Positions 1-10,739 of a stretch of DNA of 64,000 nucleotides are shown here, piece after piece. A model generated the notes under the pieces. The model was given only the letters and a program-made list of their open reading frames with translations. It was not told the origin of the DNA and searched no databases. The stretch is from Plotosus lineatus. Taxonomy: Eukaryota > Chordata > Actinopteri > Siluriformes > Plotosidae. The stretch's first letter is position 1, and each line of letters opens with the position of its first letter. A program made the translations under genes and the position numbers. The stretch lies in the NCBI GenBank assembly GCA_024760905.1, contig CM045733.1:39368501-39432500 (forward strand), in the 5' to 3' direction.

Positions 1-305
1 CCTTTTCCTGTCATAGTTCCAACATTCAAAGTCCCTACTTTCAGTTCTAGACTCCTGTCTTTCCTCTTCTCTCTCTGCCTACGAACACGCCTCCCGCCTC
101 TCCTTCTTCGACGTCTTCGACCAACAGTAGTCCAATTTTAACAGCACTGATGGCGGTCGTTGTTAACCCGGGCCTCGACCGATCCGGTATGAATTTTCTT
201 GATATGACTCGCATGTTTTATTTGGCATTTGTTTTACGCCGGATGCCCTTCCTGACGCAACTCTCTGCATTTATCCGGGCTTGGGACCACTCCTTCACAG
301 CTGCA
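1..305 (-). mobile_element. RTE LINE, 5' end (copy 1)
   Basis: This stretch matches 53338-53690, where the same sequence is the 5' leader and first codons of a much longer RTE copy on the minus strand. Shared landmarks are TTCCAACATTCAAAGTCCCT at the start, TAACCCGGGCCTCGACCGAT near 165, and the GGATGCCCTTCCTGACGCAA block near 241. Similarity stops near GCTGCATTAC in both copies, which I take as the approximate 5' end of the element. The rest of this copy lies left of the window, so its coding state is unknown. A small duplication (GACGTCTTCGACC) marks a local difference from the 53 kb copy. Open frames here are shadows. Confidence 0.8.
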
Positions 306-363
306 TTACATACAGTACATACACAGTATATATGTACAGTACATACACATACACAGTACAAAC

Positions 364-364
<1 letters not shown>

Positions 365-424
<60 letters not shown>
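365..424. repeat. (GT)n(AT)n microsatellite
   Basis: About five GT units run into about 25 uninterrupted AT units. It sits between the RTE 5' end and the Tigger-like remnant and may have replaced the latter's left terminus. Confidence 0.95.
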
Positions 425-427
<3 letters not shown>

Positions 428-479
428 TTCATTTTATGTATTTTTCGATTTTACGTTAAAAAAAAAATGAGTATTTAGT

Positions 480-1252
480 ATTTATGTCAAATTTTGAGTT
501 TAGCGTGATCTCTGTAGTACAAGACGTACCTCCGTAGTACGCTGACAAAGTACGCTACTTACGCATGACGCTGCGTCCATTGTTTACAAATGACAGACCG
601 AACGCGCCCTGCTTCTTCCCAGTTCACTGCGTGTTACTCTTGTGTTAAGACGTCATCTCTGTGATCTTTGTGTTTACACTGTTTTGCGGACTTTTGTAAC
701 CCTAAGCAAATATGGTATGTCGGAAGCGTAAGCCTACTTAAAAAACAGCTAGTAAGCCTACTTGTGATAGTGGTAATCAGAAAAAGCGGCAAGCCATCTC
801 GTTAGAAATGAAGATGGCTATTATCAAGAAAATTGATGCTGGTGAAAAATATGCGACTGTTGCACGTTTCTTCAAAATGGCTCCGTTGACCATCGGAACC
901 ATTTATAAGCAGAAAGATCGCATCACAGAACATGTTAAAGGTTATATTTGATCCTGTATTTGATAGTTGAGTGAATTTGATAAAATGTATCTATTTGAAA
1001 TTATTTTGCTTCAATTTAATTTATTTTAAATTAATGTTGATATTATTTGATACATTTGATATTATTTTACAATGTTATGTTTATAATAATGGATTTAGGG
1101 GTGTTTTATGAGATACGGTAATGGTATTTATGGATGTATAGTACAGTATGGACGTTATACGTCAATGGAACATACAGTACCAACTTACGCTTTTTTTCAC
1201 CTTATGTTCGGCCGTCCAGAACCGAACTAAAACGTAAGTTGGGGGGCGTCTG
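480..1252 (+). mobile_element. Tigger/pogo-like transposon remnant (family 1)
   Basis: The segment carries a broken N-terminal transposase domain (712-951) and ends in GTAAGTTGGGGGGCGTCTG followed by TA. That end matches the 3' terminus of the MITE at 12558-13262 (GTAAGTTGGGGAACATCTG, then TA). TA flanks are the expected Tc1/mariner-superfamily duplication. The left terminus is not recognisable, the (AT)n array lies where it should be, and the DDE catalytic part is absent, so this is an internally deleted relic. The left boundary is approximate. Confidence 0.65.
712..951 (+). pseudogene. Tigger transposase N-terminus (CENP-B-type HTH), broken
   Basis: Starting at ATG 712 the frame reads a basic stretch (MVCRKRKPT), one in-frame TAA at 739-741, and then about 69 more codons to TGA at 949. 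After the stop, residues such as QAISLEMKMAIIKKIDAGEK, YATVARFFK, TIGTIYKQKDRI and HVKG follow the order of the CENP-B N-terminal helix-turn-helix of Tigger/Jerky transposases, which binds the inverted repeats in the nucleus. The downstream CENP-B second HTH and DDE domain are missing. The single stop and small size hide it from simple ORF listing. I am fairly sure of the domain family, less sure of the exact subfamily. Confidence 0.7.
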
Positions 1253-1254
1253 TA

Positions 1255-1829
1255 TGCATATATTATATATATAAATTTATATTCCTCCAAATTCTTCCAA
1301 TACGGCCTGCTGTTCAACACTTGGAGACAGGCTCTTTGTGGGTAGTGGGAGGAGTCAAACCTAAAGGACAATGGTTGCTGTTTACATTAGAAACATTTCA
1401 GCATACAAGTACACAGAGAACTTTACTAAATCTTTTTAAATTACAGGAAGCCAAAAACATTTCCATTAAAGGACATAAGAAAATATTTCTTTTTATATAT
1501 TACAAATCATATTTATTTTTTTATCCTGTTGTGTGTCTGAAACCCAGTGCCTTTTAAGCAAATTTTGGAAACATGTGGACAGTGTGTCTTCAGACTGTCC
1601 AGCTCTTATAAAAAGGTGTCATTATGAAACATAACAGTGAGAACACACTTTCGCAGGTTCACAGTGTTCCCATCACACAGTGGCGAATCTCCTGAAACAG
1701 CAATAAATATGAACAATCTCCTTGTTTCACAAAAGTTTTAAAGATTTTTACATTTTTTTACAATCACAAATTAAGACTTTTCTACAAAAACTGCAAAAGA
1801 TTTTTTATTTGAAATAAAACAGTAATTTA
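1255..1829. other. AT-rich spacer, no feature seen
   Basis: There are no convincing coding exons, tRNA or repeat termini. Short open frames on both strands have no recognisable domain. It may be intronic. Confidence 0.5.
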
Positions 1830-1965
1830 TTCATTCATTCATCTATTCATTTTCTGAATTGCTGAATCCTAATTAGTAAAGCTGGCGCCCATCTCAGCTG
1901 ACTCTGGGCAAGGGTGGAGTAAACCCTGGACAGCTCGCAAGGCCATCGCAGACACTATATACCAG
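1830..1965 (-). mobile_element. SINE-B 3' tail fragment
   Basis: On the plus strand it reads (ATTC)n, CATTTTCTGAA, CCTAATTAG, GCTGGCGCCCATCTCAGCTG and GGACAGCTCGCAAGGCCATC, which is the SINE-B tail in reverse. Copies at 14159 and 16303 show the same order with a complete head. Head and body are missing here. Confidence 0.75.
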
Positions 1966-2095
1966 CAAAAATGTCTTATTACTGCAAAAATGGATAGAAA
2001 CAAAGACAGATAGATTGATACATGCTGTCATCATTTTTTTTTACAGTGATTAATAATATATATGAAAATGGTTAAACACTATTAATATTAATGTA

Positions 2096-2100
<5 letters not shown>

Positions 2101-2131
<31 letters not shown>
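2101..2131. repeat. (GA)n microsatellite
   Basis: About 15 GA units, followed to 2450 by a purine-rich, GAAA-biased stretch on the plus strand with no gene. Confidence 0.95.
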
Positions 2132-2134
<3 letters not shown>

Positions 2135-2543
2135 CTCTGTTGGAGATGAACTAATAGTGAGAGAGAGAAAGTAAAAAAGAATGGAGGAATACTAAAAAGA
2201 CAGTTTGATTATGAAAGAAATGAGAAAAAAGAAAGAAATTAACATGAGTTAAAAAATAGACAGAGAGATGAAAATGTGGATAGAGGAAGGATGAATAGAT
2301 GGTCTGAAAGAAAGAGATTGATTAAAGTGAAGTAAAAGTGAATAATCAAAGGAAGCATGCAGAAGGAGAAACATGAACAAGGAACAAGAGGATGATGGAG
2401 TGAAAGAGAGAAAGAAAAGTCTTTGGGAAACAAGATAATGAGAAATACAGTATAAAGATAGAGGTATGCGGTGTATCAGATTTAAGATTCAAGGTCAGAG
2501 GGAAATATATCGAGCTGCTGAAACCTTCGCTGACTCAGCTGTA

Positions 2544-2546
<3 letters not shown>

Positions 2547-2601
<55 letters not shown>
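2547..2601. repeat. (CA)n microsatellite
   Basis: About 27 uninterrupted CA units. Confidence 0.97.
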
Positions 2602-2603
<2 letters not shown>

Positions 2604-2935
2604 GAGAGATTTAAGTATCAATTGATGTTGTCAGTCAGTCGATGAAGATACAGTGCTAATGTGGACAACGGGCAAAACTTAGAGCTACCCATTAGGCATC
2701 ACATTATCATCCAAACCAGTTCAGACTTTAGGACATGCTTCCCATAACTCCATTGCTGTTTCTATACTAACAGCTCATCACTGAGACCCATATGAAATAG
2801 AAACAACATATGTATGACTGATGAACATTTGTGTAAGTTAATGCTTATTTAGTATTTATGGAATTTGGAAGGGGCTTCCAGTGCCTTGTTAGAGTTGCAT
2901 GTATCTATAACTTTATGGTATGAATGAAGCAGTGG

Positions 2936-2937
<2 letters not shown>

Positions 2938-2970
<33 letters not shown>
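2938..2970. repeat. (ATT)n microsatellite
   Basis: About 11 ATT units. A run of A (2983-2997) and a run of T (3061-3078) follow. The unique-looking sequence around them holds no recognisable gene. Confidence 0.95.
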
Positions 2971-3129
2971 GCATCTTCACAACAAAAAAAAAAAAACATG
3001 CTATCTTTTTGCAGTTTCTTATTAACATAATGCAATATAAGTGACATCAGGGCAGTAACTTTTTTTTTTTTTTTTTTTGGTACTGTTACATAATATTAAG
3101 CTCCCCATCACACTCGGACAAAGACTCCA

Positions 3130-3607
3130 AAGATTGCATTGCATCCTAAAAATTTTGATGAACACAACAGTGGGTGTGTTGAAGCGGATGCTGAGCCGCA
3201 AGGCAAAACCTCTCAATTTACCAGTTGATCTACATTCCAAGCCTCACTTATGGTCACGTGCTTTGGGTAGTGACTGAAAGAACAAGATCACAGAAAGCGA
3301 CAGACATGAGCTTCGTTCGCCAGGTGGCGGGGCTCTCCCTTAGAGATAAAGGTCAGAAGCTCAGCCATCCGTGCCCCTTGAACACTTCCCTTGGTGTTGT
3401 GTTGCGGGCATGTCCAACCAGGAAGAGACCAACCACGCCGTCGACCCTGGACACACTGGAGGGATTATGTCTCTCAACTGGTATAGGAACACTTTGGTGT
3501 CCCTCCAGAAAAGCTGGAGGAAGTGGCTGGGGAGAGGAACGTTTTGAATTTATTGCTTAGGCTGCTGCGCCTGTGACCCGCCCCAGATTAAGCGGAGGAA
3601 GATTATG
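3130..3607 (+). mobile_element. LINE-N 3' fragment
   Basis: The segment encodes the C-terminal tail of the same LINE seen at 20935 and 24345. Broken frames give SRKAKPLNL, then TYGHVLWVVTERTRS, MSFVRQVAGLSL, FRACPTRKRP-like residues and a GSGWGEE motif. The order matches the post-RT region of the longer copies. Frameshifts and a missing block between the TERTRS and RACPT motifs make it dead. It ends in an AGCGGAGGAAGAT motif and a (GATGAT)n tail at 3605-3628, as expected for a non-LTR 3' end. Confidence 0.75.
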
Positions 3608-3639
3608 ATGATGATGATGATGATGATGACAGTGGGCAT

Positions 3640-4490
3640 GGTAAAAGTGCAAAAATGTGCACTTTTCAAGATTATTCCAGATCCTTATTAAGTCAATTCC
3701 AGGTTCGCACTGTGGCTAACATTTCCCCACTAATTTCTTATGACATGCAAGATCATAGGTGCATCACCTGTTATGTATTCGTACCACACTTCTGCTCCAT
3801 TAAGATCATGCCAGGTGCTTAGCACGCCCTCACGGTGTCCATCTGGTCCTTTTAAGTCAAGAGTTGAGTCCAAAATCAGATAAGTACCATTGTCTTAATT
3901 ATGAGAAAAAGTATTTTTTTTACAAAAATATTTTTTCCAGTAGTTTTCAAAAGCTTTTTAATTTTTTTAGAACTAAAATGCTTCAAATATTACAGCACAC
4001 ACTGCGTATTTTAAACTACTCTGCAAGTTTACTTATGTTTACATAAATGTTGAACAATTCTGCACACCACAGGTTTTAAGCCTATTAAGTCTCTGCTTGG
4101 TTTGAGTTATGCTGGTTAGAACATCCTTAAAGATTCTGCGGTGTATTGATTCAACCATGTCTGCACTATGTTGTTAACCTGTAGACCGTACCACATCCTT
4201 ATCAGTTTCTGCTGTGCTCCTGGTATGTTGTACAAGGTCTTACTGTGTCCACACAGACCTTAATGATGTAGAGGGAATGTGGTTGAGTGTGACACAAGAT
4301 ACCTTCACATCACTCAACTGTGGACAGTTTTTCCTAAATATGGTGCTTCATCATGTTTTTTATTGTATTGTTGGTAATTTACTCTCACTAATTTCTCTAG
4401 TAAGGTGGCATGTTAGTATGAAATTTTAAAGAATGCAACAATTATGACTGCATTTAAGAAATTAAAGATGTTCACCACACAAAACCTTTG
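3640..4490. other. No gene recognised
   Basis: AT-rich, non-repetitive-looking sequence between the LINE-N fragment and the hAT element. I see no exon, RNA gene or transposon terminus. Confidence 0.5.
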
Positions 4491-4498
4491 ACATAAAG

Positions 4499-6776
4499 CA
4501 GACATGGGGATACTGCGGCCCGCGGGCCATATACTGCCCATTGTTTTTTTTTTAATCCGGCCTTCCAAACTTGCCTCAGTTATATTCAAATATAAAATTA
4601 ATAATACCGGCAAACCTCGTTCATTTACCTTTCCCGTGTAATGCCCATATTTCCCCAACAGATAGCGCACTTTGACCTTTTTGGTGCCCTCTTCTTCTCT
4701 GTCAAGCTTTTCCCAAAGAGCCCTTCTGTAAAAATGAGCTCATCAAAGAAAAGAAAAGTGGATAGTGAGTGCCAACTGTTTAATGCAGAATGGACAACAA
4801 AATATTTTTTCAAAGAAGTCCGATCAAAGGCTATATGCTTGATATGCCAAGAAACTGTCGCGGTTTTTAAGGAGTACAATATCAGCCGTCAAAGCATGCC
4901 AACTATGCTAGCAAGCTGTCAACGCAAGAACGGGCAGCTAAGGCTGAGAGGGTGACGGCTAATTTATAGACTCAGCAAAAACTTTTTTTGCCGACAAACT
5001 ATGATTCAAGGGTCAACTACCAAGGCAAGCTTTTTTCTGGCATTCAAATTAGCAAAAGCTAGCAAGCCTTTTTGAAAGATTGCATAATGGAGACGGCAGG
5101 TGTTCTCTGTCCGGCAAGCCAAGGCAAGTTTGAAAAAATCAGCTTGTCACGTTGGACTGTAACTTGCTGTGTAGAACTGACTGACAAAGATATAGCCAGC
5201 CAAATAAACAAAATGGCCGAATCCTTTAAGTTATATTCATTAAGTTATATTCACTCGTACTTGATGAAAGTAAGGATATAAAGACAATGCAGCTCCTAAT
5301 TTTTATTTGAGGGATTAATGACAGTTTTGAGATAATGGGAGAGTTTTTGAGCATGGAGTCCCTGAAGGGAACAACGCAAGGACAGGATTTGTATGACGAG
5401 GTGTCTGCTACAATCGAGAAACGTAAACTACCTTGGAGTAAACTTGCCAATATCACGACAGCTGGATCACCAAATTTAACAGGAAAAAATTTGGGGCTGC
5501 TGAAAATAATCCGGGATAAAGTAAAAGAGGAAAACCCTGGGCAGGATGTTATTTTTCCTTCACTGTATCATCCATCAGGAATCACTGGGTGAGTCTATAT
5601 TGCAACTTAACCATGTCATCAACCCAGTTGTAAAACTTGTGAACGTTATACACACTAAGGGACTCAACGTATGTTCATCACGTTCCTGGAGGAAACTGAT
5701 GCGGATCATCAGGATTCACTTTCCCACTCTCGCACCCACTAGTTAAGTTTGGGCCAAGTGTTTCAATGCATGTGGGACCTGAAAGAGGAGATCAGCACAT
5801 TTTTGGTGTTAGTGGGGAAATCTGATGAATTTCCTGAGCTAAGCGGACAGAACTGGCCTTGTGATTTTGCGTTTGCTGTGGACGTATTTTCACACTTGAA
5901 TGAGCTGAATGGGGAACTGCAGATCATTTTGTGTTCGACATGTACAAACAAGTAACAGCCTTCAAATCAAAGTTAGCTTTATTCTCCAGGCAACTTGCAA
6001 ACGCATCTTTCATTCATTTCACCACACTTGGCATGCAGAAAGAGGTGACGCGATACACAAAGAAAAACAGCAAATCACTGGATGACCTGCACGCGAATTC
6101 AGTTGCTGGTTCTGATTTTGAAAAAATTGAAAAGTCACTTCAGCGGGTGTCCTGTCCCCTCTCACAAGACCCTGAAACAGCACCACATGAGGTGCAATTG
6201 GAACTGATCTATCTTCAGTCTGACTCCTTCTTGAAGGAGAAGTTCAACACTCTTAAACTTAATGACTTTTATGCTTCACTGAACGCAGCCACGTTTCCAA
6301 ACCTCCGGAGGACGGCACAGAAGATGCTGGCCTTGTTTGGCTTGACCTATGTGTGTGAGCAGACATTCAGTGTCATGAACATCAACAAAGCCTGTCACAG
6401 ATCCAGGTTAACTGAGCAACACCTCGGATCTATTCTGAGAATTGCCACAACAAAACTTACTCCAGACTTTGATGCACTGGAAAAACAGGGAGATCAATAA
6501 CACTGTTCCCACTGACACTGAAGGTGAGTGTTCCTGCTGTGTTTACTCAACTGAAATGTAATTAAATTAATCATTAATTGAATGCATTTGGAAAACAATT
6601 TGTACAATGAGCCTTGCATATTCATGCTTTGTTACATGTTACATATCAAACCCTGCATGTAATTTATAGTAGTTCATTATTTCACACAAACACTCCATCC
6701 ATCTGTTCCTGGCTCTGCCCCTCTGTCAAATTTTAAAACCCATTGTCCCTCAAGTCAAAAAGTTTGCCCACCCCTG
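4499..6776 (+). mobile_element. hAT (Charlie-like) DNA transposon, intact ends
   Basis: The element is flanked on both sides by the perfect 8-bp duplication ACATAAAG (4491-4498 and 6777-6784), the size diagnostic of hAT insertion. The left end begins CAGACATGGGGATACTGCGG and the right end finishes TTGCCCACCCCTG, giving short imperfect terminal inverted repeats. Inside is a degraded transposase gene (4734-6500) in plus orientation. Length is about 2.28 kb, near full size for this group. Transposition would have been cut-and-paste. Several stops and frameshifts mean this copy cannot supply transposase. Confidence 0.9.
4734..6500 (+). pseudogene. hAT transposase, GTF2IRD2-like, multiply broken
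   Basis: The frame opens at ATG 4734 with a lysine-rich start (MSSSKKRKV) and a BED-like zinc-finger half, ICLICQETVAVFKEYN. After stops near 4955 and 5000-5300 the reading moves through open pieces at 5335-5592 (SKLANITTAGSPNLTGKN, an RNase-H-fold strand), 5749-5955 (KSDEFPELSG) and 5931-6500. The last piece, 189 codons, holds the C-terminal hAT dimerisation region: RRTAQKMLALFGLTYVCEQT, then FSVMNINKACHRSRLT. This arrangement is that of Charlie-type hAT transposases, including the domesticated GTF2IRD2 C-terminus. Here the target-site duplications and many lesions show a plain dead transposon rather than a host gene. Confidence 0.85.
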
Positions 6777-6784
6777 ACATAAAG

Positions 6785-7517
6785 TCAAGTATGCACCACA
6801 GCCTGATTAATCTCAGAACCATTAGCTAACTCAACAACAATTCTTTATTTATGGTCTGCTAAAGCAGCTTCTGAATTCTATTGCATTCCTGCCAAGTGTT
6901 TCGGCCCAATCCCAATTTCATTCAGGGTGTCATCCATTTCATTCAGAAGTGCCTATCTATGTTTGGTTTCAGTAATTAAACCATAAAGTGATAACCAAAA
7001 TTTCATCTTAACCCTAGCTGTGCGCCATGCTGAACCCTGAAATGCCAGCCATTTTTCTGCATAACCAACATGTATTTTATACGTATATTGGTTTTAGATG
7101 CCTAAATATTGTATTGACATGAGTATTATATACAGTATATGTTATGAATAGCTCTTGTATTGTCCTTTTCAAAAACTATTTTTTGGGCAAAAAGGGAAAC
7201 TTCTCGTCACATGACCAGAAATCCTGGATGGCCACCATGCTATGGATCACTCAAACTTAGCTAACCAGGTGACTCTCGTATTATTCATCATTTTTAATAA
7301 TGATTTTGTGTTGCTCAATATAAGACAAACTGAAAAAGGAAAACAGTATTGACTGATCTCTATTTATCACTTAATTAAGTCCAAATGAGTCGACATGTGT
7401 CCACCTATGAAAAAAAATTGAACTTTTGTCAAATTTAGATATTGGTATAAGTTTACACAGAATTAGGCAATATTTCAAAGAATAAAACCTTAAATAGTTA
7501 TAATGTGCAACATAATA
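6785..7517. other. No gene recognised
   Basis: AT-rich sequence between the hAT element and a cluster of MITEs. No exon, tRNA or repeat end is seen. Confidence 0.5.
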
Positions 7518-7895
7518 CAGGGCTCCCTTGCTACTTCGCGCTTCAATTCATGCGGCTTCAGTGCATGGCATTTTTTTTTTTAATATTCATCGAATTAAAA
7601 AATAAGGAAATTAAGGAATAAAAGGGGTAAAGTTAAGGAAAATGCTGCAAAACAAGGCCAATTATGTAGCCCCCCCCCAAACAAACAAACAAACAAAAAC
7701 AAAACAACCCAAAAACCCCCATCAAAACTACTGAGATTTTTATGTGAAGTGTGCATCTGTGTGTGCACGTGTGCGCACGACTGTATATGTGTGTATTTAT
7801 ATTTTATTTACATCTTATGCATTATTTTTGAATGTTTACTTGTTATTACAAGCATTTATAGCATTGAATGTGTATTTATTGATATTATATCCACA
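7518..7895 (-). mobile_element. Tigger-like MITE family 2, truncated
   Basis: It begins TA|CAGGGCTCCCTTGCTACTTC and runs as the reverse complement of the family 2 copy at 12006-12543: CGAATTAAAAAATAAGGAAA, the CCCCCCCCC/AAAC tract, then GCATTGAATGTGTATTTATT. It stops at 7895 exactly where a family 3 element starts at a TA. The most economical reading is that family 3 inserted into family 2. The missing remainder of family 2 was not found on the far side. Confidence 0.65.
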
Positions 7896-7897
7896 TA

Positions 7898-8447
7898 CAG
7901 TAGGCCCTCGGCATTATCAGGGGTTCGGTTCCGGGCCCTCCCTTGAATCGAAATAATCCACGAGTTCTGTACCTGGAAGTAAAACGCCATGTATCACATC
8001 ACATGCGCGAATGAGCAAACGGAAGTAAAATACTGTGTATCTTTTACATGCGCTAAAATACGCTTCTTAAACACATTCTATAGACAGTCTTACTCATTAA
8101 TAAAGTATTCATGTAGTGAAATATAGTAATGATTAAGAAAAACTTTTCAATTTTTACTGTTATATTTATTGATGATAAAATATAAACATTATACAGCATA
8201 TACTGTAGTAAAGCACTAGTATTAAAGTATCGTTCGCTTATTATTCCAGTACAGTATCTAAGTTAATGTTTGTGTGTAAGATTTTATGTTCTGTAGCATG
8301 TTTAACAAACGATACCAAAAGGATAAACTTTATTACATTTCATGTCCTTTTACATTGAACTTGGAGTGACGTCTTAGAGTGAAGTTTCCAAGATGGCGCT
8401 GCCTAGAGGGCGACGTCGCGGAGTTCTCAGAGTCAAATTGTTTCTTT
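7898..8447 (+). mobile_element. Tigger-like element family 3, left part
   Basis: It starts at TA with CAGTAGGCCCTCGGCATTATC, matching the left end of the two-ended copy at 22356. After about 300 bp it switches to sequence that in the 35715 copy follows the opposite terminus (CCAGTACAGTATCTAAGTTA, TTTATGTTCTGTAGCATGTT). It then reaches a GATGGCGCTGCCTAGAGGGC block shared with 36232. The RTE at 8448-10049 interrupts it, and it resumes at 10050. I see no transposase. Confidence 0.65.
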
Positions 8448-10049
8448 CTTCTTCTTCTTCTTTTCCTTTCGGCTGCTCCCTTCAGGGGTCGCCACAGCAA
8501 ATCATCCATCTCCATCTCACCCTGTCCTCTGCATCTTCTTTTTTGACTCCAACGACCTTCATGTCTTCCTTTACCACATCCATAAATCTCTTCTTTGGTC
8601 TTCCTCTAGGCCTTCTGCCTGGTAGTTCCAACCTCAGCATCCTACTGCCAATATACTCACTATCCCTCCTCTGTACATGTCCAAACCATCTCAATCTAGC
8701 CTCTCTGACTTTGTCTCCAAAACATCTTACATGGGCTGTCCCTCTGATATACTCATTTCTGATCCTATCCATCCTCGTTACTCCCAGAGAGAACCTCAAC
8801 ATTTTCATCTCCGCTACCTCCAGCTCTGCCTCCTGCCTTTTCCTCAGCGCCACTGTTTCTAAGCCATACAACATCGCTGGCCTCACCACCGTCTTGTACA
8901 CTTTTCCTTTCATTCTTGCTGACACTCTCCTATCGCGCATCACACCGGACACTTTTCTCCAACCATTCCAGCCTGCCTACACACGCTTCTTCACCTCTTT
9001 TTCTCACCACTCTCCATTGCTCTGGATTGTTGAGCCTAAGTACTTAAAATCCTCCACCTTCGTTATCTCTGTTCCCTGTAACATCACCGTTCCTCCTGGG
9101 TCCTTTTCATTCACACACATGTATTCTGATTTTTTGAGGCTAACCTTCATTCCCTTCCTTTCCAGGGCATATCTCCACCTCTCTAGATTTTCCTGCACTT
9201 GTTCTCTGCTCTCACTACAGATCACAATGTCATCTGCAAACATCATAGTCCATTGAGATTCTTGTCTCACCTCATCTGTCAGCCTGTCCATCACCATAGC
9301 AAACAAGAAGGGGCTCAGAGCTGACCCTTGATGCAGTCCCACCTCCACCTTGAATTCCTCGGTCACGCCGACAGCACACCTCACCACTGTCTTACATCTC
9401 TCATACATGTCCTGCACCACTCTAACATACTTCTCTGCCACTCCAGACTTCCTCATGTAATACCACAGTTCTTCTCTTGGCACCCTGTCATATGCTTTTT
9501 CCAGATCCACAAAGGCACAATGTAGTTACCTCTGACCTTCTCTGTACTTCTCTATTAACATCCTCAAAGCAAACATTGCATCTGTGGTGCTCTTTCTTGG
9601 CATGAAACCAAACTGTTGTTCACAAATGCTGACCTCTGCCCTAAGTCTAGCCTCCACTATTCTTTCCCATAACTTCATCGTATGGCTCATCAACTTTATC
9701 CCTCTGTAGTTGCCGCAACTCTGCATGTCTCCCTTGTTCTTAAAAATGGGCACCATCACACTTCTCCTCCATTCCTCTGGCATCCTCTCACTCTCTAAGA
9801 CCTTGTTGAATGTTGTTGTCAGGAAATCTACTGCTACCTCTCCTAGACACTTCCATACCTCCACAGGTATATCATCAGGACCAACTGCCTTTCCATTCTT
9901 CATCCTCTTCAATGCCCTCCTCACTTCACCCTTACTGATCTTTGCTACATCCTGCTCCTCAATGGTCACCTCTTCTACTCTTTTTTCTCCCTCATTTTCC
10001 TCATTCATCAGCTCTTCAAAGTACTCTTTCCATCTTCCCAGCACACTTC
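8448..10049 (-). mobile_element. RTE LINE, 5'-truncated (copy 2)
   Basis: The element inserted with a 17-bp target duplication, AGTCAAATTGTTTCTTT, at 8431-8447 and 10050-10066. On the minus strand its 3' end is the RTE terminus (CTGTGGCGACCCCTGAAGGG, then AGCCGAAAGGAAAAG and a GAA repeat). It is 5'-truncated before the reverse transcriptase region, a typical outcome of incomplete target-primed reverse transcription. The host sequence is a family 3 Tigger-like element, so this insertion is the younger event. Length is about 1.6 kb against at least 2.9 kb in the 50.7 kb copy. Confidence 0.92.
8482..10044 (-). pseudogene. RTE reverse transcriptase, broken by frameshifts
   Basis: Three minus-strand open pieces follow each other: 10044-9526 (172 codons), 9510-9004 (168) and 8952-8482 (156). 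The first has GKAVGPDDIPVEVWK and NYRGIKLMSHTMKLWERIVE, the start of the RT fingers. The second opens with [20 protein letters not shown] and contains the catalytic MMFADDIVIC box with both aspartates kept. The third is the C-terminal tail with RWFGHVQRRDSEYIG and RRPRGRPKKRF. The endonuclease is absent because of 5' truncation. The protein would copy LINE RNA at a nicked target. Frame breaks near 9515 and 8980 make it non-functional. Confidence 0.88.
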
Positions 10050-10110
10050 AGTCAAATTGTTTCTTTGTTCATTTTAATTTGTTTTATTTGTTGTTTTTGT
10101 TTGAAAAAAA
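10050..10110 (+). mobile_element. Tigger-like element family 3, continuation
   Basis: After the RTE the sequence resumes GTCAAATTGTTTCTTTGTTC, matching 36270-36300 of the other family 3 copy. Similarity fades after about 60 bp and no right terminus is visible. Confidence 0.55.
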
Positions 10111-10396
10111 AAAGAAGAATTCTCTGGGTAAACAAAATAGCTGCAACTTCAAAGTTAGATGTTCCACATTCTCAGAGCAAGATTTAGAGATAATCTACAG
10201 TCAGTACACCAGGTTTATTTAACGAAATCCAGCGTTCTTCTGCTGCAGGCCTTGTCCTCCCTAATGGCCGTGTAGCCGGCTGGTGTAATCGCCTCGTTGA
10301 TACACAATAAAATACGGAAATAAAATTTACCAGGTCAGCATGTCACTAATCAATTCCTATGTGTTGATAAATTCATAGGAAAAGTTTAAGATCAAA

Positions 10397-10733
10397 GGCA
10401 GTGGTGGCCCGTTGGTAGTGCTGGATTGCTGATCCCAAGGTTTAGGGTTCAAGCCCCACTATCAACAGGTTGTCACGCCTGTCCCCGCAATGCAGCTAAC
10501 TGGGTTATCAAAGGCCGACCATGTCTCTCACTGTCTGTGGTGAGCAGCATGTAAAAGAACCATTTCTGACTTTCAAAAGAGTAGTCTGCATAGCCATCAG
10601 CGTGTTTCCGCCCTACTATGGTCTGGTGAGCTGTCCAGGATGAACTCTGCCCTCCCCCACAGTGAGCTGACATAGGTGCCAGCTTCCCTATGATCCTAAT
10701 TAAGATTAAGTGGTTCATAAAATGAATGAACGA
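10397..10733 (+). mobile_element. SINE-B, full length
   Basis: A tRNA-like head (GGCAGTGGTGGCCCG, box B-like GGGTTCAAGCCCC) is followed by the shared SINE-A/B body (CAGCTAACTGGGTTATCAAA, TGTCTCTCACTGTCTGTGGT, AAAAGAACCATTTCTGACTT). The SINE-B tail follows: GGTGAGCTGTCCAGGATGAA, CCTAATTAAGATTAAGTGGT, ending AAAATGAATGAAC. Transcription would be by RNA polymerase III from the internal boxes. Box A is degenerate in this copy. Confidence 0.85.
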
Positions 10734-10739
10734 TTGTGC

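Noticed and set aside
4734..6500. A host GTF2IRD2-like gene
   Set aside because: Perfect hAT target duplications, terminal repeats and many stops show a transposon copy.
8393..9256. 287-codon plus-strand open frame across RTE copy 2, with similar long antisense frames at 50689-51459 and 63306-63959
   Set aside because: These run antisense to RTE coding sequence in every copy and mirror its codon use. The frame starts in unrelated upstream MITE sequence in one copy and lacks any known domain. They are best explained as shadows.
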